Shown: positions 1-8,660, counted from the stretch's first letter. The stretch is 23,267 nt of DNA from Pararhodospirillum photometricum DSM 122 (GCF_000284415.1 NC_017059.1:3194932-3218198); one strand, 5' to 3'. The notes: generated by a model not told the origin, from the sequence alone. Program-made: numbers and translations.

Positions 1-525
1 AGCAATCTCGCCAGCATGGTTCATGCCCATCTCGATCACCGCCGCCCCGGCGTCGGCCGGCAGGCGGGCCAGGGTGAGGGGCACGCCGAGATGGTTGTTG
101 AGGTTGCCCTCGGTGGCATGGACGCGGCAACTCTCGCCCAGGGCCAGGGCCAGCATCTCCTTGGTGCCCGTCTTGCCCACCGAGCCCGTCACCCCCACCA
201 CGATGCCCTTGAAGCGCTGGCGCGCCGCCCGGGCCAGTTGGGTGAGGCCGGCCACAACGTCCTCGACCACCAAAAGGCGCTCGGGATCAACCCCATCGGG
301 CACCCGCGCCACCAGGGCCGCCACAGCGCCGGCCGCCAGGGCGGCCGCGACAAAGGCGTGCCCATCGGTGCGCTCGCCGGGCAGGGCCACGAACAGGTCG
401 CCCGGGCGGACCTGACGGCTGTCAATGACCACGCCGTGGGCCTTCCACTCGCCAACGGCGGGAAGATCCAGGGCAAGCGCAGCCTCGGGCGCCGTCCACA
501 GGGGAGGGCGGGAGGAAGGGCTCAT
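1..525 (-). CDS. murF: UDP-N-acetylmuramoyl-tripeptide--D-alanyl-D-alanine ligase MurF (partial, C-terminus outside window)
   Basis: MurF is the cytoplasmic ATP-dependent ligase that adds D-Ala-D-Ala to the UDP-MurNAc-tripeptide, the last soluble step of peptidoglycan precursor synthesis. Only the first 175 residues are present. They read MSPSSRPPLWTAPEAALALD, then a Mur-ligase N-terminal domain containing VIDSRQVRPGDLFVALPG, then the ATP-binding loop GVTGSVGKTGTKEML followed by EGNLNNHLGVPL and the start of the central domain. The ATG at 525 overlaps the murE stop as ATGA, and GGAGG lies just upstream, so the start is secure and translation is probably coupled to murE. The gene belongs to the mraZ-rsmH-ftsL-ftsI-murE-murF operon. 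The truncation is only the window edge. Confidence 0.93.
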   Translation of the reverse strand, partial: MSPSSRPPLWTAPEAALALDLPAVGEWKAHGVVIDSRQVRPGDLFVALPGERTDGHAFVAAALAAGAVAALVARVPDGVDPERLLVVEDVVAGLTQLARAARQRFKGIVVGVTGSVGKTGTKEMLALALGESCRVHATEGNLNNHLGVPLTLARLPADAGAAVIEMGMNHAGEIA

Positions 526-1997
526 GCGTCCTCCTTTCGCACCGCGTCCCGGGCGTGCTCGGCGTCGTTGAACGGATGGGTGACGCTCCCGATGGTCTGG
601 CCGGTCTCGTGTCCCTTGCCGGCGATCACCAGCACGTCGCCCGCCGCAAGCCGCGCCACACTCTCGCAGATCGCCCGGCCCCGGTCGCCGATCTCCTGGG
701 CCTGCGGGCAGGCGGCCAGGATCTGGGCGCGAATGGACGCCGGATCCTCGGAGCGCGGGTTGTCGTCGGTGACCACCACCGCGTCGGCCAACTGGGCCGC
801 CAGGGCTCCCATCAAGGGACGTTTGCCCGGGTCCCGGTCCCCGCCGCAGCCAAACACGCAGACCAGCCGCTCGGCGCAATGGGGGCGCAAGGCCTGAAGA
901 ACGGTTTCCAGGGCATCGGGGGTGTGGGCATAGTCCACATACACCGTGGCGCCGTTGCGCCGCTGGGCCACCTTTTCCAGACGCCCCGGCACGCCAGGCA
1001 GGTGGGCCAGACCCTCCACGGCTCTCTCGAGATAAGAGGCCTCTGCCTTCGACGCGGCGCCGAGGACCAAGCCCAGGGCCGCCAGCGCATTATAGACCTG
1101 GAACAGGCCGGCCAGGGGCAGCTCGACCTCGATTCGTTCCCCCAAAATGTCAAGCGTCACCCGTTGGCCATGGGGCAAAGGCGTGGTCGAGACCAACCGA
1201 AGCTCCTCGCCAATCCGGCCATAGCGCAGCAGGCGCAAGGAGCGGGCGCGGGCCATGGCAACTAAGGTGCCCGCCTCGGGAATGTCGGCATTGATCACCG
1301 CTGCCGCCCCCTCGGGCAGCACGTCGATGAACAGCCGGAATTTCGCCGCCCGGTACGCTTCCATGGTGCCGTGGTGGTCCAGGTGGTCGCGGGTGATGTT
1401 GGTGATGGCTCCGGCCGCCAGCCGCACGCCGGCCAGCCGGTCTTGCTCCAGGCCATGCGACGAGGCCTCCATCGCCACCGGCCCGGCGCCGGCCTGAGCC
1501 AACTCGGCCAAGATCCGATGCAGCACCACCGGGTCGGGGGTGGTGAGCGACCCCGGTCGGTCAAAGCCCGCCCCGTGCACTCCCAAGGTGCCCAGACTGG
1601 CGGCGCCGGCCTGCCCCAGATGACGCCACAAGGCCGCGGCAAAGGTGACCGTCGAGGTCTTGCCGTTGGTCCCGGTCACCGCGACCAGGGGCTGGGGCGT
1701 GGGGCCATAAAACGCGGCCGCCAGCAAGGCCAGGGCCCGGCGCGGTTCGCCAACGCCGATCAAGACCGTACCCTTGGGCACCTGGGTGTCGGGCAGGGCC
1801 AGCACCGCGCAGGCCCCGGCCGCCAGTGCTTGCGGGATATAACTGCGACCGTCCCCCTTCTGACCGACCAGTGCCGCAAAAAGCATGCCCGGCGCGACCG
1901 CCCGCGAGTCCGCGGTCAGGCCCGTCAGGGTGAGGGTCGGGTCAAGACCCGCCGGCACCGGCAGGCCCAGGACCGTGAAGGCATCAGCGAGCCGCAA
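522..1997 (-). CDS. murE: UDP-N-acetylmuramoyl-L-alanyl-D-glutamate--2,6-diaminopimelate ligase MurE
   Basis: MurE is the cytoplasmic ATP-dependent ligase adding the third peptide residue to UDP-MurNAc-L-Ala-D-Glu. Visible signatures are the N-terminal LTADSRAVAPGMLFAAL, the P-loop VTGTNGKTSTVTF, EASSHGLEQDRL, TNITRDHLDHHGTMEAY, YVDYAHTPDALE, and the C-terminal DNPR motif in VVTDDNPRSEDP. In this family DNPR marks meso-diaminopimelate as substrate. The start is a choice. I take the TTG at 1997 because GGAGG lies 9 nt upstream and the protein then begins MRLADAF as is usual in the family, giving 491 residues. An ATG at 2021 in the same frame would add 8 residues but has a weaker ribosome site. 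Either start lies inside the end of ftsI. The stop overlaps murF by 4 nt. Confidence 0.95.
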   Translation of the reverse strand: MRLADAFTVLGLPVPAGLDPTLTLTGLTADSRAVAPGMLFAALVGQKGDGRSYIPQALAAGACAVLALPDTQVPKGTVLIGVGEPRRALALLAAAFYGPTPQPLVAVTGTNGKTSTVTFAAALWRHLGQAGAASLGTLGVHGAGFDRPGSLTTPDPVVLHRILAELAQAGAGPVAMEASSHGLEQDRLAGVRLAAGAITNITRDHLDHHGTMEAYRAAKFRLFIDVLPEGAAAVINADIPEAGTLVAMARARSLRLLRYGRIGEELRLVSTTPLPHGQRVTLDILGERIEVELPLAGLFQVYNALAALGLVLGAASKAEASYLERAVEGLAHLPGVPGRLEKVAQRRNGATVYVDYAHTPDALETVLQALRPHCAERLVCVFGCGGDRDPGKRPLMGALAAQLADAVVVTDDNPRSEDPASIRAQILAACPQAQEIGDRGRAICESVARLAAGDVLVIAGKGHETGQTIGSVTHPFNDAEHARDAVRKEDA

Positions 1998-3789
1998 GAT
2001 GCTTGTCCTCCGTGGCGTCATCAAGCTTGAGCCCCACCTGGCGGATCAGGGTCGGGTCAAAGGCCCCGGCCGGCGACGTATAAACCGGGGCCACCCCCAG
2101 GATCGGCGCGATTTCGGCGATCAGTTTGCCAGCGGCCGGGGTGGCGTTCCAGCCGGCGGTGCGAAAGCCGTAGGTGCCTTTGACCGCCTTGGGGTCGTCG
2201 AGCACCACCAAAACGATGTAGCGCGGGTCGGTGATGGGGAAGCCGGCGACGAACGAGGTCAAGACCGCATCCTTGGCATAGCCGCCGCCGCGCAGCTGCT
2301 TTTCGGCCGAGCCGGTCTTGCCGCCCACATAATAGCCCTTGATGTCCGCCGACTTGCCCGAGCCCGCCTCGACGACCAAGCGCATCATGGCTCGCATGCG
2401 GATCGAGTTGGCCTCTGAAAAGACCCGGCGTCCCTCGGGGGGTGCGTTGGGATCGGTCTTGAGCAGGGTCGGCGCATGGTAAAGGCCGCCGTTGAGCAGG
2501 GCCGAGACCCCGGTGATCAGGTGCAAGGGCGTAACCGAGAGCCCATGGCCAAACGAGATGGTCATGGTATTGATCTCGCGCCAGACCTTGGGCACCAGGG
2601 GCCGACCGACCTCGGGCAACTCGAAGGGAAGGGGCTCCAGCAGCCCCATGCGCGCGAGAAATTCCTGCTGGCGCTCGGTGCCCACCACCATGGCCATGCG
2701 CGCCGAGCCGATGTTGGAGGAATGCTCCAAAATCTCGGGCACCGTCAGCCAGCGCCCCTCCGGGTGAAAGTCGGTGATGGTAAAGCGCGAAATGCGGATG
2801 GGATTGGCCGCGTCGAAGCTCTCCGTGATCCGCATGCCCGCATCAATGGCCATGGCGGTATTGAACACCTTGAACACCGATCCCAACTCATAAACGCCGA
2901 GTGTGGCTCGATTGAACCGGGCATCTTCGGTGGTTTCGCCGATCTTTTCCGGTTCATAGTCTGGCAACGACACCATGGCCAGGACCTCGGCCGTGCGAGC
3001 GTCCATCACCAAGGCGGCGCCGCCTTGGGCCTCGAAACGCGTAATGGCATCACTCAAAACCTGGTGGGCGGCATGTTGAAGGCGCAGATCCAAGGACAGG
3101 TGCAACGCCCCCTGACCCGAGGTCAGCGCGGTGTCGAACGACTTTTCCAGGCCCGCGATGCCGCGGTTGTCAATGTCGGTTGCCCCCACCACATGGGCCA
3201 CCAGCCGCCCGGCCGGATAGACCCGACGCTCCGAGCGCTCGAAATGCAGGCCGGGGATGCCCAGGTCGTTGACCGCCTGCTGCTCCACCGGTGTCAGATT
3301 GCGCCGCAAATAGACAAAGGCCTTGCCCGGCACCAGCTTGGTCTTGAGGTCCTCGCTGCTCATCTCCGGGAACAAGGTGGGCAAAACCCGGATGGCGCGC
3401 TGCAAGTCGTGCTCGGGCACGGCCCGGGTGTCGGCGATCAGGTTGACCGTGGGCAGGTTGGTGGCCAGCACCAGCCCGTTGCGATCGACAATGTCGGCCC
3501 GATTCATGCGCACTTCCAGCGGCACCGGGTCGGGGGCGCTGGCCTGGGCCGGCTCTTCCGCCGCCCACGGTGCCAGGACCATCAACTGGACCAAGCGCCC
3601 GGTGACCACGCTGTAGGCCACAAGGAACAAGCAGGCGGTCACCAGCAGGCGCAAGCGCCCGGTTTCGATGCCGCGGCTGGAGGCGTTTTGCTCGCGTGGA
3701 GCACGCGGCGCCGGGCCCGAGCCCGGCAGGCGAATCTCTTCGCCAGGATAGGCAAAGGGGCGTCGACGTTTTTTAAACGGACCGATCAT
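1984..3789 (-). CDS. ftsI: Division-specific penicillin-binding protein 3 (peptidoglycan transpeptidase FtsI)
   Basis: FtsI is the septal transpeptidase that cross-links peptidoglycan during division, anchored in the inner membrane with its catalytic domain in the periplasm. The 601-residue protein has a basic cytoplasmic tail (KKRRR), one membrane segment at about residues 47-70, and a PBP dimer domain including RADIVDRNGLVLATN near 97-111. The transpeptidase domain has all three motifs: SxxK (S304-VF-K307), SxN (S357-S-N359) and KTG (491-493, in GGKTGSAEK). Length and order are normal for a class B PBP. The ATG at 3789 has GGGAG 7 nt upstream. It follows ftsL after a 69-nt gap and its last codons overlap murE. 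FtsW and FtsQLB are its expected partners; of these only FtsL is in the window. Confidence 0.96.
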   Translation of the reverse strand: MIGPFKKRRRPFAYPGEEIRLPGSGPAPRAPREQNASSRGIETGRLRLLVTACLFLVAYSVVTGRLVQLMVLAPWAAEEPAQASAPDPVPLEVRMNRADIVDRNGLVLATNLPTVNLIADTRAVPEHDLQRAIRVLPTLFPEMSSEDLKTKLVPGKAFVYLRRNLTPVEQQAVNDLGIPGLHFERSERRVYPAGRLVAHVVGATDIDNRGIAGLEKSFDTALTSGQGALHLSLDLRLQHAAHQVLSDAITRFEAQGGAALVMDARTAEVLAMVSLPDYEPEKIGETTEDARFNRATLGVYELGSVFKVFNTAMAIDAGMRITESFDAANPIRISRFTITDFHPEGRWLTVPEILEHSSNIGSARMAMVVGTERQQEFLARMGLLEPLPFELPEVGRPLVPKVWREINTMTISFGHGLSVTPLHLITGVSALLNGGLYHAPTLLKTDPNAPPEGRRVFSEANSIRMRAMMRLVVEAGSGKSADIKGYYVGGKTGSAEKQLRGGGYAKDAVLTSFVAGFPITDPRYIVLVVLDDPKAVKGTYGFRTAGWNATPAAGKLIAEIAPILGVAPVYTSPAGAFDPTLIRQVGLKLDDATEDKHLAAR

Positions 3790-3858
3790 CGCGGGGCTCC
3801 CAGGCGGGCCAGCGTGGGCCGGGTGCCAATCGTGGCGTCGAAGTCGGGCTTGGGGTAT

Positions 3859-4275
3859 TCAGAAGCGCCCCGAGCCGCCGGCTTGCCGCGCGGCGTGGGG
3901 GTGGCGTGGGCGCTCAGGGACTTGGCCGACGGGGCGCTCCGGGTGGCGCCCCCCCTTGCCGCCGGGGAGGGAGGCCGGCAGGCCCTCGCCAGTCTCGGCG
4001 GGCGGCAACGGCAACTGGTTCACGCTGACATATTGCTCAGGGCGGACCGGTTCGAGCCCCAGGTGGGTGCTCGCCAAGCGCTCCAGGCGCGATGGATCAT
4101 TGAGGTAGCTCCATTCGGCACGCAAAACATGTAAAGATTCGGTCGTGCGACGAATGTCGGCGTACAGCCGCGCGAGTTCCTTTTCGCGCGCGCCGACCTC
4201 GTTGGCGACCAGAAACAGCCCGGTGCCCACGGTCATGATCAGGGCACCCCAGACCAGATGGCTGGCGCGGATCAT
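3859..4275 (-). CDS. ftsL: Cell division protein FtsL
   Basis: FtsL is a small bitopic membrane protein that, with FtsB and FtsQ, activates FtsWI at the septum. The 138-residue product starts MIRASHLVWGALIMTVGTGL. It has one membrane span at about residues 5-25 and then a charged coiled-coil-like stretch (REKELARLYADIRRTTESLHVLRAEW). The motif YLNDPSRLERLASTHLGLEPV, typical of alphaproteobacterial FtsL, follows. The last 45 or so residues are Pro/Gly/Arg-rich and look disordered. The start at 4275 overlaps the rsmH stop as ATGA, so I reject a longer reading beginning further upstream inside rsmH. Position between rsmH and ftsI is diagnostic, because FtsL is otherwise poorly conserved. Confidence 0.9.
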   Translation of the reverse strand: MIRASHLVWGALIMTVGTGLFLVANEVGAREKELARLYADIRRTTESLHVLRAEWSYLNDPSRLERLASTHLGLEPVRPEQYVSVNQLPLPPAETGEGLPASLPGGKGGRHPERPVGQVPERPRHPHAARQAGGSGRF

Positions 4276-5336
4276 GCATCGTCTCCCCAACGGCCTTGGG
4301 CCAGGATCCCCGTCAGGGCTCCCGGAACGAGAGAAGACTGGGGCTCGCCGACCGGCCACGCCGGGTGGGCTGTGCGTTCGCCCACGCGCAGGCGGGCCGA
4401 GCGAGCCCGGGGATTGTGGCGGGCCTCGGCCTCGCCGGGCTGGATCGCCCGCCGCGAGACCAAGGTAAAGGTCGGCTCGGGCCCCAGGACCGCCGCGTCT
4501 GGCAGGTGGCGGCTGATCCCGGCGCGCTCGCCGGCGCGCCCGCGCAAGAAGCTTTTGACCAGTCGGTCTTCCAGCGAATGGAACGAGACCACCGCCAGCC
4601 GGCCCCCGGGGGTTAGCAGGCGCTCGGCGGCGGTCAGGCCCCGGGTCAGTTCCCCCAGTTCGTCGTTGACCGCAACCCGCAAGGCCTGGAACGTCCGGGT
4701 GGCGGGATCAAGGCCATCGCCGCTCTTGCGCACCACGGCGCGCACCGCCTCGGCCAACTGGCCGGTGCGGGTGAACGGGGTGTCGCACCGGCGTTCCACC
4801 ACAACGCGGGCTACCCGCCGGGCGTGACGCTCCTCGCCCAGGTGATAAAAGATGTCGGCGAGGACCGCCTCGTCCAAGGTATTGACGAGGTCGGCGGCGC
4901 TGGGACCGCTGGCGCTCATGCGCATGTCGAGCGGGCCATCGAAGCGGAAGGAAAAACCGCGCTCGGGCTGGTCGATCTGCATCGACGACACCCCAAGGTC
5001 CAAGGCGATGCCGTCCACCCGGGTGACCCCATGGGCCGCCAGCAGATCTTCCATGGCGCCGAAGCAGCCGGCCAGCAAGGTGAACCGACCGGGAAAGCGG
5101 CTTTCCAGGGCGGCGGCTCGGGCACGGGCCTCGGGGTCACGATCAATGGCCCAGACCGTGCAAGCCGCGCGCGTCAGCATCGACACGCTATAGCCGCCCG
5201 CGCCGAAGGTGCCATCGACGTAAATGCCGCCATCGCGCACCTCGAGGGCGTCGATGGCTTCATCGCGCAAAACAGGAATGTGCAGCGGGCTTGGCAGATC
5301 AGGGCGAGAGTCCGGGGCCGTGACGGTCTGGCTCAT
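4272..5336 (-). CDS. rsmH: 16S rRNA (cytosine(1402)-N(4))-methyltransferase RsmH
   Basis: RsmH (MraW) methylates N4 of C1402 in the decoding site of 16S rRNA using S-adenosylmethionine. The 354-residue protein carries the family blocks in order: HIPVLRDEAIDAL, the SAM-binding DGTFGAGGYS, AIDRDPEA, IALDLGVSSMQID, GFSFRFDGPLDMRM, FQALRVAVNDEL, VVSFHSLEDRLVK and HNPRARSARLR. It is slightly longer than the usual 310-330 residues because of a tail after the last motif (about residues 318-354). The ATG at 5336 overlaps the mraZ stop and its own stop overlaps ftsL, both as 4-nt ATGA junctions, consistent with translational coupling in the division operon. Confidence 0.96.
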   Translation of the reverse strand: MSQTVTAPDSRPDLPSPLHIPVLRDEAIDALEVRDGGIYVDGTFGAGGYSVSMLTRAACTVWAIDRDPEARARAAALESRFPGRFTLLAGCFGAMEDLLAAHGVTRVDGIALDLGVSSMQIDQPERGFSFRFDGPLDMRMSASGPSAADLVNTLDEAVLADIFYHLGEERHARRVARVVVERRCDTPFTRTGQLAEAVRAVVRKSGDGLDPATRTFQALRVAVNDELGELTRGLTAAERLLTPGGRLAVVSFHSLEDRLVKSFLRGRAGERAGISRHLPDAAVLGPEPTFTLVSRRAIQPGEAEARHNPRARSARLRVGERTAHPAWPVGEPQSSLVPGALTGILAQGRWGDDA

Positions 5337-5779
5337 GGTGTCGCCCCCTTTGCCGGGCCAGACGCTGCCGGACGCAGCTTTTGGGCGCGAAAAGCGGTGT
5401 AGGCCTGCGGGTTCCAGATTTGGAACACCCGACCCAGGCCGACAAAAACAGCCGTCTCGCCAAGGCCCGCCGCTTCCAGGAGCGGCACCGGGATCAGCAC
5501 GCGGCCGTTCGGGTCAAAGGAAAGCTCCTCGGACTCGGCCAGGATTTGATACACGGGTGCTGCCTGCGGATCGTCGAGATCCACGATGTCAGGGGTTAGG
5601 TCCGAAAGGCGCTCCAGACGATCCATGCCATATCCCTCGATGCACCCTCTTTCCGGGTCGGGCCGCACGACGATGCTTGCGTACCCCTCGGCCTGCAGCA
5701 CGGCACGAAACTTGGCGGGAACGGACACCCGTCCTTTCTGATCCACCTTGTTTTCGTATGTGCCGATGAAAGGCCGCAT
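5333..5779 (-). CDS. mraZ: Transcriptional regulator MraZ
   Basis: MraZ is the AbrB-fold DNA-binding protein that opens the division and cell-wall cluster and, in other bacteria, represses its own operon. The 148-residue product begins MRPFIGTYENKVDQKGRVSV. It contains the two DxxxR elements that define the duplicated family fold, DQKGRVSVPAKFR at about residues 14-26 and DPNGRVLIPVPLL in the second half. The ATG at 5779 has GGGAGG 10 nt upstream; an upstream start at 5809 would add 10 unconserved residues. A phased TGGG array over the best upstream promoter, at 5905-5968, is the likely autoregulatory site. Confidence 0.95.
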   Translation of the reverse strand: MRPFIGTYENKVDQKGRVSVPAKFRAVLQAEGYASIVVRPDPERGCIEGYGMDRLERLSDLTPDIVDLDDPQAAPVYQILAESEELSFDPNGRVLIPVPLLEAAGLGETAVFVGLGRVFQIWNPQAYTAFRAQKLRPAASGPAKGATP

Positions 5780-5904
5780 GGCCCAGGATCCTCCCGTCGC
5801 ACCGCTCAACCCCAGCCGCCGGACGGCCCAGGAAGTCTCGTGGTTGGCGGCGCTTGGCCGGTTACCTTGTCCCTGACCGGTGGATCCTGCCTTCGGAACA
5901 AGAA

Positions 5905-5968
5905 TGGTATCTCATGGGATCCGATGGGCGTCAATGGGTCAGGGTGGAGTAGAATAGGAATATGTGGG
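5905..5968 (+). promoter_or_regulatory. Phased TGGG array, probable MraZ binding boxes
   Basis: Reading the plus strand, seven tetramers fall at exact 10-bp steps: TGGT 5905, TGGG 5915, TGGG 5925, TGGG 5935, TGGA 5945, TAGG 5955 and TGGG 5965. The four exact copies and their spacing match the TGGGN-N5 direct repeats reported as the binding site of E. coli MraZ. The boxes flank and cover the candidate mraZ -35 and -10. They read on the strand opposite to mraZ. Recognition by MraZ is inferred from the known motif and the location. Confidence 0.7.
5906..5934 (-). promoter_or_regulatory. Candidate sigma-70-type promoter for the mraZ operon
   Basis: On the minus strand TTGACG (5934-5929) is separated by exactly 17 nt from GATACC (5911-5906). 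The -35 matches the consensus at five of six positions; the -10 is weaker (three of six) but is preceded by TGA. Transcription would start near 5899, leaving a leader of about 120 nt before mraZ. The promoter lies inside the TGGG-box array, as expected for autorepression. This is inferred from sequence only. Confidence 0.45.
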
Positions 5969-6581
5969 TAAAACCGATGATGGAGGATGCGGATCCGAAG
6001 TAACAGGCCCAACAACCCGATATGGGAGAAAAACAAAGAAAATTGAAGCGGTTCTGATCTATGTTGCTCTAATGTTCTTTTTTTATTCTTTTTTCGTTCA
6101 TATACCCAGGGGTGTAGCCCTGGTCAAAGGGCGAGGAATGGTCAGGGGGGGCGGGGAAAGAGGGGGAAAGTTCCAACTCGGAATTAACGCTCCCTAAGCG
6201 AGGGAAAGAGCCGATGCCAGCGGTAAAGGGGGATGTATGCACGTGAAAATAGTGGTTTCTGGTCAAAAATTCTGCCTTGAGGGGAATAGTCAGAAGCGTG
6301 AAAGGGGGTAAGTACAGGCAAGGTCGGAGGGGCTATTACTATCGCTTTCCGCATAGGCGTTGTTCCTCGGCTCTGCGGCATACGCTCGCGGAAATCGCCC
6401 GGAATCCTTGTTTGCGGCGAATCGCGATGGAGAAGCTCTATTTAGGCTCTTCTGGGCGAAATGGTTAAAAAAGTGCAAACGGCGCCGTTTTATTTGGCCA
6501 TCCTCGGAAGGGAGCCTCCTCTTTCCCCGGTTCGGGGGGTGCGCTATAACCACCGCCCCGGTGCGCACTCAAGGAAAAGCC
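5969..6581. other. AT-richer non-coding gap between mraZ control region and trpB
   Basis: No convincing gene was found here. The open frames lack ribosome sites, conserved motifs and the GC-rich codon use of the neighbours. Several homopolymer runs occur around 6030-6100. A 6-bp hairpin, CCAGGG/CCCTGG, at 6106-6123 has no T-run on its downstream side in either direction. A perfect 14-bp palindrome lies at 6477-6490. The trpB promoter must lie in this gap. The best -10 is TATAAC at 6545-6550, leaving a leader of about 25 nt, but there is no good -35 at the right distance. No tryptophan-rich leader peptide or tRNA was seen. Confidence 0.6.
6477..6490. promoter_or_regulatory. Perfect 14-bp palindrome upstream of trpB, possible operator
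   Basis: AAACGGCGCCGTTT is a perfect self-complementary 14-mer about 92-105 nt before the trpB start. It has almost no loop, so it is more plausible as a protein-binding dyad than as an RNA hairpin. The T-run after it is short. No known regulator is assigned. Confidence 0.25.
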
Positions 6582-7814
6582 ATGACTCAGACCCTCAATA
6601 CCTTCCGCAGCGGCCCCGATGAACGGGGGCGGTTCGGCCCGTTCGGCGGCCGGTATGTGGCCGAGACTCTCATGCCCCTCATCCTTGATCTGGAAAAGGC
6701 CTGGGACTCGGCAAAAAACGATCCGGCGTTCCAGGCCGAGCTGGATGGGTATCTCAAGAGCTACGTGGGACGCCCGAGCCCGCTCACCCTGGCCCAACGC
6801 CTGACCGAGGCCCTGGGCGGAGCTCGGATCTATTTCAAGCGCGAAGACCTCAATCACACCGGCGCCCATAAGGTGAACAACTGCATGGGCCAGATCCTTC
6901 TGGCCCGGCGCATGGGCAAGACCCGCATCATCGCCGAGACCGGTGCCGGCCAGCACGGCGTGGCCACCGCCACCGTGTGCGCCCTGTTCGGCCTTCAGTG
7001 CGTCGTCTACATGGGCGCCACCGATATGGCCCGCCAAGCGCCCAATGTTTTTCGCATGAAGCTCTTGGGCGCCGAGGTGCGGCCGGTGACCAGCGGCTCG
7101 GGCACCCTCAAGGATGCCATGAACGAGGCCCTGCGCGACTGGGTGACCAACGTCGCGTCCACCTATTACCTGATCGGCACCGCCGCCGGGCCCCATCCCT
7201 ATCCCGCCATGGTGCGTGACTTGCAAAAGATCATCGGCGAGGAAACCCGCGCCCAGATCCAGGCCGTGGAAGGGCGGCTGCCCGATACCGTGGTCGCCTG
7301 CGTCGGCGGCGGCTCCAACGCCATTGGCATGTTCCATCCCTTCCTCGACGATCCCAGCGTGCGCCTGATCGGGGTCGAGGCGGCCGGCGAAGGTCTGGAT
7401 AAGCGCCATGCCTGCTCCATGGCCGGGGGACGGCCGGGCGTGCTGCACGGCAACCGCACCTATCTGCTGCAAGATGCCGATGGCCAGATCACCGAGGCCC
7501 ATTCGCTCTCCGCTGGCCTCGACTATCCCGGCGTTGGCCCCGAACATGCGTGGCTCAAGGATGTGGGCCGCGTCGAATACGTGCCCATCACCGACGACGA
7601 GGCCGTGGACGCCTTCCAGCGCGTCACCCGTCTGGAGGGCATCATCCCCGCCCTCGAGAGCAGCCACGCCGTCGCCCACGTCCTCAAGATCGCCCCCGCC
7701 TTGCCACGCGACCACCTCGTGGTCGTCAGCATGAGCGGGCGGGGCGACAAGGACATCGCCACGGTGGCCAAGGCCATGGGCGCTGAAGCCCTGCTCAAGG
7801 AGATCGCGTCGTGA
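6582..7814 (+). CDS. trpB: Tryptophan synthase beta chain TrpB
   Basis: TrpB is the PLP-dependent subunit that condenses indole, channelled from TrpA, with L-serine to give L-tryptophan; it acts in the cytoplasm as an alpha2beta2 complex. The 410-residue protein shows [31 protein letters not shown] with the PLP lysine at K97, [14 protein letters not shown] with the catalytic glutamate at E120, and the phosphate-binding GGGSNAIG loop. Length is normal. The ATG at 6582 is preceded by AAGGA at a good distance, which rules out the longer frame opening at 6360. It overlaps trpA by 4 nt. The trpF gene, often directly upstream in alphaproteobacteria, is not here; trpB begins this operon. Confidence 0.97.
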   Translation: MTQTLNTFRSGPDERGRFGPFGGRYVAETLMPLILDLEKAWDSAKNDPAFQAELDGYLKSYVGRPSPLTLAQRLTEALGGARIYFKREDLNHTGAHKVNNCMGQILLARRMGKTRIIAETGAGQHGVATATVCALFGLQCVVYMGATDMARQAPNVFRMKLLGAEVRPVTSGSGTLKDAMNEALRDWVTNVASTYYLIGTAAGPHPYPAMVRDLQKIIGEETRAQIQAVEGRLPDTVVACVGGGSNAIGMFHPFLDDPSVRLIGVEAAGEGLDKRHACSMAGGRPGVLHGNRTYLLQDADGQITEAHSLSAGLDYPGVGPEHAWLKDVGRVEYVPITDDEAVDAFQRVTRLEGIIPALESSHAVAHVLKIAPALPRDHLVVVSMSGRGDKDIATVAKAMGAEALLKEIAS

Positions 7815-8608
7815 GTTGCTCGTCGTCCCAAGATCGTCTCGCTGCCTGCTTTGCCCGCCTCAAGGCCGAGGGGCGCGGCGGCCTCGTGACCTACGTCATG
7901 GCCGGGGATCCCGATCGGGAGAGTGCGCTGGCCGTCCTGAAGGGCCTGCCCGGCGCCGGGGCTGACATTATCGAACTCGGCATGCCCTTCTCCGATCCCA
8001 TGGCCGACGGCCCCGCCATCCAGGCCGCCGCCTTGCGCGCCCTCAAGGGCGGGATGACCCTGGCCGGCACCTTGGAGACCCTGGGGGCGTTTCGGGAGAC
8101 CAACACCGAGACCCCGGTGGTCTTGATGGGCTATTACAATCCCGTATTTATCTATGGGGTCGAGGCCTTCGCTCGCGACGCCGCCCAGGCCGGGGCCGAT
8201 GGGGTCATCCTCGTGGACGTGCCGCCCGAGGAAGCCGACGAGATCCAGCCGGTGTTGCGCGCCCATGGCCTGCACCTGATCTTGCTGGCCACCCCGACCT
8301 CGGACGAGGCGCGCCTGCCCACCATTCTCAAGAACGCCAGCGGCTTCGTCTATCAGGTGTCGATCGCTGGCATCACCGGCGCCCAGTCGGCGCAGGAAGA
8401 CGCCGTGCGCGCCATGATCGGCCGGATCCGCGCCTTGAGCGATCTGCCGGTTGTTGTCGGCTTTGGTGTCAACACTCCCGAGCAGGCGGCGGCTTTCGCT
8501 AAAATGGGGGATGCCGCCGTCGTCGGCTCGGCCATCGTGCGCCATATCGCCGAGGGGCGCGACCCTCTGGCTTTTGTCGCCGATCTGGCCCGGGCGGTGC
8601 GGGCCTAG
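7811..8608 (+). CDS. trpA: Tryptophan synthase alpha chain TrpA
   Basis: TrpA cleaves indole-3-glycerol phosphate to indole and glyceraldehyde 3-phosphate and passes indole to TrpB. The 265-residue TIM-barrel protein has the expected catalytic residues: Glu55 in [16 protein letters not shown] and Asp136 in [11 protein letters not shown]. Further family blocks are [19 protein letters not shown] and [13 protein letters not shown]. It starts with GTG at 7811, overlapping the trpB stop as GTGA, so the pair is translationally coupled. In many alphaproteobacteria accD and folC follow; here the operon ends and a palindromic repeat and sbtA follow. Confidence 0.97.
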   Translation: MSCSSSQDRLAACFARLKAEGRGGLVTYVMAGDPDRESALAVLKGLPGAGADIIELGMPFSDPMADGPAIQAAALRALKGGMTLAGTLETLGAFRETNTETPVVLMGYYNPVFIYGVEAFARDAAQAGADGVILVDVPPEEADEIQPVLRAHGLHLILLATPTSDEARLPTILKNASGFVYQVSIAGITGAQSAQEDAVRAMIGRIRALSDLPVVVGFGVNTPEQAAAFAKMGDAAVVGSAIVRHIAEGRDPLAFVADLARAVRA

Positions 8609-8660
8609 AAGAAGAGCGGTCGGCCTCGGTCCTGGCCGTCGCGATCCAAGGAGGGAAGGG

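Noticed and set aside
2476..4134. 552-residue plus-strand open frame opposite ftsI
   Set aside because: Antisense shadow of ftsI and ftsL with no ribosome site or recognised domain.
6106..6123. CCAGGG/CCCTGG hairpin as a terminator
   Set aside because: The T-rich stretch lies before it on the plus strand, and the minus-strand downstream is A-rich, so it fits a terminator in neither direction.
5964..6568. Several 60-90 residue open frames on both strands in the mraZ-trpB gap
   Set aside because: No ribosome sites, no signal peptides or motifs, and codon use unlike the GC-rich neighbours.
6100..6581. Tryptophan attenuator with a leader peptide before trpB
   Set aside because: No short frame with clustered Trp codons followed by alternative hairpins and a T-run.
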